Below are positions 28,041-35,232 of a stretch of 64,000 bases of DNA, piece after piece. The stretch's first letter is position 1. Each line of letters starts with the position of its first letter. Under the pieces are notes generated by a model that made no database searches, was not told the DNA's origin, and saw only the letters and a list, made by a program, of their open reading frames with translations. The position numbers were made by a program, and so were the translations under genes. The stretch covers positions 1,674,001-1,738,000 of the forward strand of contig CBDCGU010000003.1 of the NCBI GenBank assembly GCA_965216945.1, read 5' to 3'. This stretch comes from DATHZQ01 sp965216945 (lineage in GTDB: Bacteria; Actinomycetota; Acidimicrobiia; Spongiisociales; UBA5794).

Positions 28041-28367
28041 ATGGGACGGAACACAGTTGAGGCGAACGATCAGAACTTCGCCGAGCTCATCAATGGCGAG
28101 ACACCGGTTCTGGTCGATTTCTGGGCCGAATGGTGCGGGCCCTGCAAGATGATGAACGGTCCGCTCGAGGAGATCGCAGGTGAGAAGGCGGGCAAGCTGA
28201 AGGTCGCCAAGCTGAACGTCGACGAGAACCAGCAGGTGGCGATGACGTATGAGGTCATGAGCATCCCGACGATGATCATCTTCAAGGACGGCGTCGAGAA
28301 GAAGCGTCTCGTGGGCGCACGCTCCAAGTCGGCACTCGAGAACGATCTCGACGAGTACATCGCCTGA
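28041..28367 (+). CDS. trxA: Thioredoxin
   Basis: 108 aa. Active site WCGPC (Cys32, Cys35) with the buried Asp in VDFWAEW and the cis-Pro in MSIPTM. The 119-nt region after trxB contains a 29-codon ORF (27971-28060) that overlaps this start, a strong GAGGAGGTGA sequence too far (about 21 nt) to serve this ATG, and CTTTCACC/GGTGAAGG arms that could form a hairpin. A weaker AGAGG lies at a usable distance. So trxA may be under its own leader control. Confidence 0.95.
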   Translation: MGRNTVEANDQNFAELINGETPVLVDFWAEWCGPCKMMNGPLEEIAGEKAGKLKVAKLNVDENQQVAMTYEVMSIPTMIIFKDGVEKKRLVGARSKSALENDLDEYIA

Positions 28368-28378
28368 GTGGTCGGGCC

Positions 28379-28436
28379 GAGCGGTGTCTGCCGCTCCCAC
28401 TCCACACCCGGGGACGACCGTTGCGCGGTTGTCCCC
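28379..28436 (+). terminator. Tandem hairpins after trxA
   Basis: GAGCGG/CCGCTC (28379-28396) is followed by an 11-bp stem GGGGACGACCG/CGGTTGTCCCC (28410-28436, one G-T pair, loop TTGCG). No T-tract follows, so this is a candidate terminator of high-GC type. Confidence 0.45.
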
Positions 28437-28522
28437 GCGCAACGTCCCCTTCCTGCCGGTGTGCCACTCCCCCGCCGAAGCGAACCGGCGGCGACACCAC
28501 CAGCATGTGAGAGCATGAAACC

Positions 28523-29497
28523 GTGAGGCTCTACCTTCTCGGCGACGAAGGGGAACCCGTCAGGGACATCCAACACCGGCTGGCAGCGCTCGGCTTTGGT
28601 TCCTCCGACCCTCCCGGCCATTTCGGCGAGGGCACCCACGACTGTGTGGTTGCGTTCCAGGAGGAACGCGGGCTGCCCGGGGATGGCATCGTGGGTCCGA
28701 GCACCTGGCGGACGCTCGTCGACGCCGGGTTCCGGTTGGGCGACCGAATGCTGTATCACCGCGTCCCGATGATCCGAGGCGACGACGTCGCCGAGCTGCA
28801 GCGGCGCCTCAACTCGCTGGGATTCGACTCGGGCAAGGTCGACGGGATCTTCGGTCCCGACACGTTGCGGGCGACACTGGACTTCCAGTCGAATCGGCGC
28901 ATGGCCGAGGACGGTATCGCCGGGCGAGAGGTGGTCGCCGAATTGGAGCTGATGGCGCGCGCCACCCAGAAGCCGGGCCGCGAGGCTGTCAGGGAACGCC
29001 AGTGGTTGGCGTCACTCCCCCCGACTCTCGCCGGGCAACGCATCTATGTGGATGCCGCGTGTCGTGACGAGCGGGAAGCCGAGGCGACGTGGTCCGCCGC
29101 CGTCGAGTTCGGTTTGGCCCTCCAGGAGCTCGGTGGTTTCCCAATTTATTCCAGGTCTGCCGATGCGTTCCCGAGTGAGCGGGTACGAGCGCTGCGGGCC
29201 AACCGCTTGGGCACCGACTTCGTCGTGTCCTTCGCGGAGGCACGGGATGGGGTCGAGGCCATCTGCTACTTCGCCTCACAGCACAGCCATTCGGCGGCAG
29301 GCGAGAAGCTGGCGGCGGCGATCGCCTCGTCTCTGGGGATGGAGAGCCTCGGGCGAACGGTGCCGATGCTGAGGGACACGCGCGCCCCCGCCGTCGTCGT
29401 ATCGGCGGAAGAGGTCACCCGGCCGCTGGCGCGTCGTGTCGCCGGGGCGATCGTCGAGCTGCTGGCGGCGCCCCGTGATGCGAACGGATCCGTATGA
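28523..29497 (+). CDS. CwlM-like protein: two PG-binding domains plus amidase_3 fold lacking zinc ligands
   Basis: 324 aa from GTG. Two peptidoglycan-binding domain-1 repeats (about 5-68 and 76-142), each with a DG-GxF/IVGPxT core. The C-terminal domain matches amidase_3 in pattern (IYVDA strand near 174, RxxDAFPSERV-RALRAN helix, MLRDTRAPAVVV), but the expected zinc histidine in DPGHGG is replaced by DAACRDE, VSIHxN is VSFAEA, and the late catalytic glutamate is not evident. In mycobacteria CwlM at this position regulates MurA rather than cutting peptidoglycan. Here loss of the metal site predicts a purely regulatory or binding role. Confidence 0.8.
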   Translation: MRLYLLGDEGEPVRDIQHRLAALGFGSSDPPGHFGEGTHDCVVAFQEERGLPGDGIVGPSTWRTLVDAGFRLGDRMLYHRVPMIRGDDVAELQRRLNSLGFDSGKVDGIFGPDTLRATLDFQSNRRMAEDGIAGREVVAELELMARATQKPGREAVRERQWLASLPPTLAGQRIYVDAACRDEREAEATWSAAVEFGLALQELGGFPIYSRSADAFPSERVRALRANRLGTDFVVSFAEARDGVEAICYFASQHSHSAAGEKLAAAIASSLGMESLGRTVPMLRDTRAPAVVVSAEEVTRPLARRVAGAIVELLAAPRDANGSV

Positions 29498-29543
29498 CCG
29501 ATTCGGCGGGACGGGCGAGGCGGCTTCGCACCACCCGCACCGG

Positions 29544-30392
29544 TCAGCTGTAGAACCGGCGGTAGATCCGCTCCAGATCGTCGAGGGACGAGAACCCCAC
29601 GACCAGCTTGCCGCCGCGCTTTCCGTAGTCGATCTTGACCCGGGTATCCAGGTACTCGGCAAGTCTCGTCTCGAGCTCGATGATCGCCGCCGGCCGCACC
29701 TTCGACATGCGGGGGCGTGGTGTGGCCTGGTCTGCGCGGAGCTTGACGGCATCCTCGACCTGCCGCACCGACCAGCCCTCCGCGACAGTCCGTTTGGCGA
29801 TGTGCACCGCATACGCCTCGTCCTCGAGCGCCAGCAGGGCACGGGCATGTCCCGCCGACAGCTCACCGCGTTCCAGCATGCCCTGGAGGGCCGCCGGCAA
29901 GAGCAACAGGCGCAGGGTGTTGGAGATGGCGCTGCGGCTCTTTCCGACCGCCGTGGCAACGCCCTCGTGGGTGAGTCCGAAGTCATCGATGAGTTGCCGG
30001 TAGGCGCCTGCCTCCTCGAGCGGGCTCAGATCCTCCCGTTGCACGTTCTCGATCAACGCCTCCGTGAGGCTCGAGGCCCCGCCCTCCGACGGGCGGACGA
30101 TGGCGGGCACCTCGGACAACCCGGCCATCCTCGCCGCACGGCACCGCCGCTCCCCCGCCACCAGGATGTACCGGCCGTTCTCCCCGGTCCGCAGCACCAC
30201 GGGCTGGAGCAGGCCGACTTCCCGGATCGAAGAGGCCAGAGCCTCGAGTGACTCCTCGTCGAAGTGCGCCCGCGGCTGCTGCGGGTTCGCATCGATGTGG
30301 TCGATGGGGACCGTGGCAAAGCCCGCCTCCGGTCGCTCGACGGGGATGAGGGCGTCGAGGCCCCGCCCCAATCCGCTCTTACGTGCGGCCAT
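29544..30392 (-). CDS. parB: Chromosome partitioning protein ParB
   Basis: 282 aa from ATG 30392 after an AGGAGG site. CTP-binding ParB/Srx motif GERRCRAA (80-87), ENVQRED (115-121), then helix-turn-helix around THEGVATAVGKSRSAISNTLRL (141-162) and a C-terminal dimerisation domain. N-terminal SGLGRGLDALIP is the usual ParA-interacting segment. It loads at parS; two copies lie at 31872 and 31910. Overlaps parA by 14 nt. Confidence 0.96.
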   Translation of the reverse strand: MAARKSGLGRGLDALIPVERPEAGFATVPIDHIDANPQQPRAHFDEESLEALASSIREVGLLQPVVLRTGENGRYILVAGERRCRAARMAGLSEVPAIVRPSEGGASSLTEALIENVQREDLSPLEEAGAYRQLIDDFGLTHEGVATAVGKSRSAISNTLRLLLLPAALQGMLERGELSAGHARALLALEDEAYAVHIAKRTVAEGWSVRQVEDAVKLRADQATPRPRMSKVRPAAIIELETRLAEYLDTRVKIDYGKRGGKLVVGFSSLDDLERIYRRFYS

Positions 30393-31203
30393 GGCGCCTC
30401 CTGAACTCCTTGGCCAGCGCCCTGTAGGCGATGGCGCCCCGGGACATCGGGTCGAACGCCTCGATCGGCTCGCCATATGACGGTGCTTCGCTGAGTCTGA
30501 CGGTACGTGGGATTACGGTACGGTAGGTTGTCTCCCCGAAATGGGCGCGGACCTGGTCGACCACGTCGGTCGACAACGTGGTTCGGCCGTCGAACATGGT
30601 GAGCACGACTCCCTCAACCTCTAGCTCAGGGTTGAGGTTGCTTTGCACGAGCTGTACGTTGCGCATCAACTGGCTGACCCCCTCCAAGGCGTAGTACTCG
30701 CATTGGATGGGGATCAAGACCTCGTCGGCGGCAGCAAGCCCGTTCACCGTGAGCAGCCCTAGTGAGGGCGGGCAGTCGATCAGGACGAAGTCGTAGTCAT
30801 CACGCACCCCGTCGAGCGACTGGCGGAGTCGGGTCTCGCGAGAGAACATGGACACCAACTCGATCTCGGCCCCGGCCAGCTCGATATGCGCTGGAATGAC
30901 GTGCAAGTCCCGCACCGAGGTTGGTTCGACCACGTCGGCGATGTCGATGTCGTTGACCAGGAGCTCATAGGTGGTGTTGGCGAGACTCGAGCGGTCGATG
31001 CCCAGGCCGGAGGTGGTGTTGCCTTGGGGATCGAGGTCGACGATGAGCACCCGTTCGCCCTGAAGCGCCAGACCCGCACCGAGATTGATGGCGGACGTCG
31101 ACTTGCCCACGCCACCCTTCTGGTTGGCGATGGCAACGACGATGGCCGTGCCTGTGGTGGTGTCGCCGGCCTTGTCGGTGACAGGGGTGCTCTGCTCGAT
31201 CAC
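30379..31203 (-). CDS. parA: Chromosome partitioning ATPase ParA
   Basis: 274 aa from GTG 31203, which overlaps the rsmG stop by GTGA. Deviant Walker A KGGVGKST at 29-36, VDLDPQGN (A-prime), and DCPPSLGLLT as Walker B, all in normal spacing. The 20-residue N-terminal extension is polar. It moves ParB-parS complexes and so segregates the origin region. An alternative internal start would remove only the extension. Confidence 0.96.
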   Translation of the reverse strand: MIEQSTPVTDKAGDTTTGTAIVVAIANQKGGVGKSTSAINLGAGLALQGERVLIVDLDPQGNTTSGLGIDRSSLANTTYELLVNDIDIADVVEPTSVRDLHVIPAHIELAGAEIELVSMFSRETRLRQSLDGVRDDYDFVLIDCPPSLGLLTVNGLAAADEVLIPIQCEYYALEGVSQLMRNVQLVQSNLNPELEVEGVVLTMFDGRTTLSTDVVDQVRAHFGETTYRTVIPRTVRLSEAPSYGEPIEAFDPMSRGAIAYRALAKEFRRRHGRT

Positions 31204-31853
31204 GTGGCGGTCATCCTAAGCAGCCAGGCATCGGAGTCAAGGATCCCGACGGGCACGTGGACCTCGCTGATCGTCAGACCGGGAGCCGGCGGCGGAGCGG
31301 TTCGCCACCTGGCGAGCGCCTTCGGATGTGCGCCCCTCCCGAGCCCGAACCAGGCCTCGCCATCGTGAGTCAACAGACGACCGCTCCAGTGGATTGCCTC
31401 CTCCAGACGGAGCGATGCTCGGAACACCACCCTGTCCGCCCGGTCCACCACCTGGGCGACATCGGCGTGGATCACGGTGGCATCGACACCCAGCATGGCG
31501 GTCACGCGATTCAGCGCATCCGCCCGTCGCCCGGAGCGCTCGACGAGCACGATCTCGAGGTGGGGAAAGGCAATGGCGAGCGGGATTCCGGGGAGACCAA
31601 CGCCCGAGCCTACATCGATGAGCGATCGCACGGTCGTGAGACCGTGGCCAAAAGTCAAGGCGTCGCACACGTGGCGGTCCCAGATGCGGCTGCTCTCTGC
31701 GGGACCGATCCCGCCGCTGTCGATCCCCTCCGTTGTCAGCCAGTCTGCATACCGTTCGAAGGCGTGGCGCTGGCCGTCCGTCCAGACACAACCCAACCAC
31801 CCGGCTACCCGATCGAGACACGTGCACTCCAAAGATGCCATAGGCGCGGCCAT
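31200..31853 (-). CDS. rsmG: 16S rRNA (guanine527-N7)-methyltransferase
   Basis: 217 aa. SAM-binding motif LIDVGSGVGLPGIPLA near residues 78-93, followed by the VLVERSGRRADAL segment. N-terminal ESSRIWDRHVCDAL resembles the RsmG helical cap. Methylates G527 of 16S rRNA; loss of this modification gives low-level streptomycin resistance in other bacteria. Start either ATG 31853 or ATG 31841. First gene of rsmG-parA-parB. Confidence 0.9.
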   Translation of the reverse strand: MAAPMASLECTCLDRVAGWLGCVWTDGQRHAFERYADWLTTEGIDSGGIGPAESSRIWDRHVCDALTFGHGLTTVRSLIDVGSGVGLPGIPLAIAFPHLEIVLVERSGRRADALNRVTAMLGVDATVIHADVAQVVDRADRVVFRASLRLEEAIHWSGRLLTHDGEAWFGLGRGAHPKALARWRTAPPPAPGLTISEVHVPVGILDSDAWLLRMTAT

Positions 31854-31871
31854 CGTAGTCGTGCAGCCCGT

Positions 31872-31887
31872 TGTTTCACGTGAAACA
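31872..31887. other. parS site, perfect
   Basis: TGTTTCACGTGAAACA, the canonical 16-bp ParB-binding palindrome, matches the consensus at every position. It lies directly upstream of the rsmG-parA-parB start, close to the predicted origin. Confidence 0.95.
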
Positions 31888-31909
31888 GACCAAAGCCATC
31901 TCGTTCGCT

Positions 31910-31925
31910 GGTTTCGCGTGAAACA
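31910..31925. other. Second parS site, 14 of 16 positions
   Basis: GGTTTCGCGTGAAACA differs from the consensus at positions 1 and 7. Its start is 38 bp from the first site, about 3.6 helical turns, so a weaker site that could help ParB spreading. Confidence 0.8.
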
Positions 31926-31949
31926 GCCCAGCGGTCCCCCGACAAGTAG

Positions 31950-31978
31950 AAGGCGGGGAGCCTGAGACTCCCCGCCTT
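31950..31978 (-). terminator. Terminator of the rpmH-jag operon
   Basis: AAGGCGGGGAG and CTCCCCGCCTT form an 11-bp perfect stem with a 7-nt loop, 25 nt past the jag stop. The T-tract is short on either strand. It separates the jag operon from the rsmG-parAB promoter region that carries the parS sites. Confidence 0.75.
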
Positions 31979-32003
31979 TGCGTGTATCGCCGGTCGTGGA
32001 GCT

Positions 32004-32984
32004 TCAGTCCTGCGGGATCGGTGCGATCACGACTGCACGGTGCGGCTCCACGCCCTCCGAGTAGGACTCCACTCCCTCGATCTCACCCACCGCATCGTGG
32101 ATCACCTTGCGATCGGCGGGGTGCATCGGCTCCAGAATGATCTCGCCGCCATCCTCCAGCACCCGTTCTGCCTGCCGTGCGGTGTAGATCTTCAACGCCT
32201 CGCGACGGCGTTCTCCATATCCGTTGATATCGAGACGCATCCGCGGCGCCCCAAACGTCTTCCGTTGCACGACGGTGCGAGTGATCTCGTGCACCGACTG
32301 CATGATGGCGCCCTTCCGCCCCACCAACGCCTCGGTTTGGTCGCCCACGACGCTGATCTTGAGAATGTCGTCGTCGATCTCCGTCTCCACCGTGCCTTCG
32401 AGCCCGAAGGCACCGAGCAAACCCTCGATGAACGAGGCCGCAACGGTGGCTTGTTCTTCGATCGTGGCCTCCTCCGTAGCTGCGGGTTGCGTGTCGGACA
32501 TCGCCTCACCTCCGGAGTTCGCCTGGGCCGATGCCGCAGCAGGCGTATGCGTTGCTCGATCGCCGGTTCGTGCCGGCTGCGGCTTTGTCGATTTACGCGG
32601 TCGTTGTGCTCTTCCGCCCCGGTTTCCGCCGTTCTTGCCACCATCGGACCGGCCACCGCCGGACCGGCCACCGCCAGCGCCTTGTCCCTGGGACCGGTCG
32701 CTCTTGGACTTGTCCTGGGTGCGGGCACCGTCGCTGCCCTTTGCCTCTCCCGAGCGGCGCTTGCGACGGCGACGGCGCTTCTTGGGCTCCTTGGGCTTGG
32801 GCGTCACCTTGACGACCGCATCTTGCGCCCGCCATGCCGTGCCCAGGATGCCCTTGCTGGGCTCCTGAATCACTTCGACGGTGACGTCGTCGTGCGACGT
32901 GAGCCCAAGCTCCTGCAGGGCGGCGGTCACTGCGAGGTCCACCGTGGGACCTGCGACCTCTACCCATTCATCCACCGATGCCAT
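32004..32984 (-). CDS. jag: Jag/KhpB-like RNA-binding protein (Jag-N, KH, R3H)
   Basis: 326 aa. Jag-N domain at 1-60 (EVAGPTVDLAVTAALQELGL), then a 110-residue low-complexity region very rich in Arg/Lys/Gly/Ser (KKRRRRRKRR), then KH (about 185-255, GRKGAIMQSV) and R3H (260-322, with RREALK..ARQAERV and HPADRKVIH). It binds RNA and is always linked to yidC. The basic linker is much longer than in Firmicutes. It starts 3 nt after the yidC stop. Its role in cell-envelope RNA control is known in other phyla only. Confidence 0.92.
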   Translation of the reverse strand: MASVDEWVEVAGPTVDLAVTAALQELGLTSHDDVTVEVIQEPSKGILGTAWRAQDAVVKVTPKPKEPKKRRRRRKRRSGEAKGSDGARTQDKSKSDRSQGQGAGGGRSGGGRSDGGKNGGNRGGRAQRPRKSTKPQPARTGDRATHTPAAASAQANSGGEAMSDTQPAATEEATIEEQATVAASFIEGLLGAFGLEGTVETEIDDDILKISVVGDQTEALVGRKGAIMQSVHEITRTVVQRKTFGAPRMRLDINGYGERRREALKIYTARQAERVLEDGGEIILEPMHPADRKVIHDAVGEIEGVESYSEGVEPHRAVVIAPIPQD

Positions 32985-32987
32985 GGA

Positions 32988-33878
32988 CTACTTCCTCCTG
33001 CGCTTCTTGCGCTTCTTGCTGGCGTGGGGGGATGGCTTCGACTTCGGTGGCCGCGGCGTGGGCCCGGATGGGTTGCCGCCGCCGCTACCGCTGCTGAGCT
33101 CCTTGGGCGATGTGCCCGTGGAGCCGTTCTCGAGGGCCGACTCGGCGGCCTTCTTCTTGTGGTCGTCGTCCATCCTGAGGATCACCGATTGCTGGGCGAT
33201 CCGGAAGAGATTCGAGGTGGCGAAATAGAGCACGAGACCGGTGGGAAAGCCCCAGGAGATGAAGCCGAAGAACAGCGGCATGATCTTGAGGGCCGTCTGC
33301 ATACCTTGGGGTTGTTGCTGCTGTTGTCCGTTGTTCTTGCTCCGACGAGTGGTCTGCCACTGCTGATAGAAGCCGGCGGCCATCACGATGATGACGAGGA
33401 TGATGTAGGGGATCGCATTCACGATGCCGCTGCTGGCAGCATCGCTGGGGGAGATCTGCAGATCCATGCCGAGGAACATGGTCTCACCGGCCGACACCGC
33501 ATCGGCGAGCGCCGAGTCGGCGGGGATGGTGTCGGCGGGGTTGCGCAGCACGCTGAAAAGGGCAAACCAGATGGGCATCTGCAGAATGAGCGGGAGACAT
33601 CCGGCGGCTGGGTTGACACCCCGCTCCTGATACAGCGCCATGAGCTGCTTCTGCATCTCTTCGCGGTCTTCCTTGTACTCCTTCTGGAGTCGTTTGACCT
33701 CAGGCTGGATCTCCTGCATCGCCTTCATCGAACGCGTTTGCTTCAGGGTCAACGGGAAGAGCAACAAGCTGACCGCAAGTGTCAGCAAGATGATCGCTAC
33801 GCCATAGTTGGGAACAAGTGAGTAGAAGAAGGCGACGCTGGCGCCGAGAAAGTTGACGAGGGCGGTCCAAGGGTTCAC
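32988..33878 (-). CDS. yidC: Membrane protein insertase YidC
   Basis: 296 aa from GTG 33878, overlapping yidD by GTGA. Five-helix 60KD_IMP domain with FYSLVPNYGVAIILLTLAV, LKQTRSMKAMQEIQPEVKRLQKEY coiled-coil loop, and the GCLPLILQMPIWFALFSVLR segment. No N-terminal periplasmic P1 domain, as in Gram-positive types; the tail is Lys-rich (KSKPSPHASKKRKKRRRK), probably binding ribosomes. Inserts membrane proteins with or without SecYEG. Confidence 0.94.
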   Translation of the reverse strand: MNPWTALVNFLGASVAFFYSLVPNYGVAIILLTLAVSLLLFPLTLKQTRSMKAMQEIQPEVKRLQKEYKEDREEMQKQLMALYQERGVNPAAGCLPLILQMPIWFALFSVLRNPADTIPADSALADAVSAGETMFLGMDLQISPSDAASSGIVNAIPYIILVIIVMAAGFYQQWQTTRRSKNNGQQQQQPQGMQTALKIMPLFFGFISWGFPTGLVLYFATSNLFRIAQQSVILRMDDDHKKKAAESALENGSTGTSPKELSSGSGGGNPSGPTPRPPKSKPSPHASKKRKKRRRK

Positions 33879-34147
33879 GCGGGACTTCCTGTATGTGAGG
33901 TGGAGGGCTCGGGAACGGGGTCGAACCCGCCCTCGTTGAAGGGATGGCACCGCCCGATACGTTTGAGGCCCATCCAGCCGCCACGGAGCAGCCCGTAGTG
34001 GACGATGGCCTCCTCGCTATACACCGAGCAGCTCGGCAGATAGCGGCAACGATGCCCAAGGAGAGGGGAGATAAATCGGCGATAACCACCGATGAGCGCG
34101 ATCGCCAACCGGGCGGCAAGCCCGCGGTGTGGCTTCTTCGTGCTCAC
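33875..34147 (-). CDS. yidD: YidD, membrane protein insertion efficiency factor
   Basis: 90 aa from GTG 34147, overlapping the rnpA stop by GTGA. Central motif RRFISPLLGHRCRYLPSCS and YSEEAI-HYGLLRG, with the conserved cysteines of the family, then GRCHPFNEGGFDPVP. A membrane-associated helper for YidC. Coupled to rnpA and yidC by GTGA overlaps on both sides. Confidence 0.93.
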   Translation of the reverse strand: MSTKKPHRGLAARLAIALIGGYRRFISPLLGHRCRYLPSCSVYSEEAIVHYGLLRGGWMGLKRIGRCHPFNEGGFDPVPEPSTSHTGSPA

Positions 34148-34521
34148 TCGTTCTCCTTTTCCTCTCCGACGGATACTCCGTCGATGGCCGCCGCCAACCA
34201 CGCTGCGAGACGCCGAAATTCGACGTCCGGCACCTCCCTGCCGGCGATCACGATGTACGCCGTGTCCTCCTCGAGGGAGGCACCGCGCATCGCAGCCCGC
34301 AATCGCCGTTTGGCGCGGTTGCGCCGCACTGCATTTCCCACACGCTTGCCAGCCACCACACCCACCTGCGGCGGACCGGACTCACCCTGAGCGGCCACCA
34401 CGGTAACGCCCCCTCTGCGGCACCGTGCACCCTCCTGGTAAATCCTGGAGAAGGCGTCCCGCCCGCGGAGAGACCGGAAGGCGGCGCCGCTACGCGCTGA
34501 GTCGGGTGCGGCCCTTGGCAC
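34144..34521 (-). CDS. rnpA: Ribonuclease P protein component
   Basis: 125 aa from GTG 34521, the only reasonable start before the conserved core. VGVVAGKRVGNAVRRNRAKR is the RNase P protein signature that binds the catalytic RNA. The start lies 32 nt inside rpmH, so the two genes overlap in different frames. Longer open frame upstream is an rpmH shadow. No ribosome-binding site is obvious, so coupling to rpmH translation is likely. Confidence 0.85.
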   Translation of the reverse strand: MPRAAPDSARSGAAFRSLRGRDAFSRIYQEGARCRRGGVTVVAAQGESGPPQVGVVAGKRVGNAVRRNRAKRRLRAAMRGASLEEDTAYIVIAGREVPDVEFRRLAAWLAAAIDGVSVGEEKENE

Positions 34522-34624
34522 GGCGACGCTTGATGATGGCGCGGCCGGACCGAGTCTGCATGCGGTGGCGAAAGCCGTGCTTGCGCTTGCGTCGCCGCAC
34601 ATTGGGCTGATACGTACGTTTCAT
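34490..34624 (-). CDS. rpmH: Ribosomal protein L34
   Basis: 44 aa, MKRTYQPNVRRRKRKHGF at the start and a Lys/Arg-rich tail, exactly the L34 family. First gene of rpmH-rnpA-yidD-yidC-jag. A possible promoter and an 11-bp inverted repeat lie 38-85 nt upstream. Confidence 0.97.
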   Translation of the reverse strand: MKRTYQPNVRRRKRKHGFRHRMQTRSGRAIIKRRRAKGRTRLSA

Positions 34625-34661
34625 GGGAAATCCGAGACGAAGAGGTTCGCGGTTCGGCGGT

Positions 34662-34708
34662 AGGTTACGAACGGTGGCGGAGCTTTGCAAAGGCAGGCGC
34701 CACCGTTC
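34662..34708 (-). promoter_or_regulatory. rpmH promoter candidate and inverted repeat
   Basis: On the minus strand TTGCAA (34685-34690) and TAACCT (34662-34667) are spaced by 17 nt. Overlapping them is an 11-bp inverted repeat, GAACGGTGGCG (34669-34679) and CGCCACCGTTC (34698-34708), with 18 nt between arms and the -35 in the loop. It could be an operator or a DNA hairpin near the origin. Confidence 0.4.
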
Positions 34709-35232
34709 TCGTTGAGCTCCCCGTGGTGTTGTCCACAATCTCCCGCCCGGGCTCTCGCTGCGCCCCGGTGCGGAGCCGCCTCCCTCTCCCGTCGCCTCCA
34801 GAGTCGCCCGTCGCAGACCCCCGCATCCACCGGCCCGGCAGCACACATAAGTGGCCTCACCTGACGCGATCACACGAGATGGCGCGAAATCTCGTGTTGA
34901 CGCGCGAAACATTGCCTAACGCCGAATCGGGAGTGCGCCGGGGTCGGTCGCGATACGGGGTCGTGTCCGGTCGCCGCCGAAGGCCTTGTGGCACAAGGCG
35001 TCTGCGCACACTCGAGCGACGCGAGCACCCCCGGTAGTCGGAGATTTCTCGCTCTTGAACCGCCCCTCGACGACTCCCTACACTCGCTCGTCGCCGGTGG
35101 GGTCCCCGACCGCCACTTCCCCGGCTGGGAGGGGAGGCTCCGCGTCCTGCGGGGCTGCACCTCCTGTTCTCCACACGTTGTGGATACATATGTGGACAGC
35201 CATAGGTAGGACCAGGACCGGACAGGAGAACC
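34709..35232. other. rpmH-dnaA intergenic region with DnaA boxes
   Basis: Boxes resembling TTRTCCACA: TTGTCCACA at 34729-34737 (plus, perfect), TTCTCCACA at 35167-35175 (plus), TGTGGATAC at 35179-35187 and TGTGGACAG at 35191-35199 (both minus orientation). The last three cluster just before the dnaA start and could mediate DnaA autoregulation or part of the origin. The sequence between 34740 and 35160 shows no further feature. Confidence 0.6.

Noticed and set aside
32040..33821. 593-codon open frame on the plus strand
   Set aside because: Antisense of jag and yidC, both well supported.
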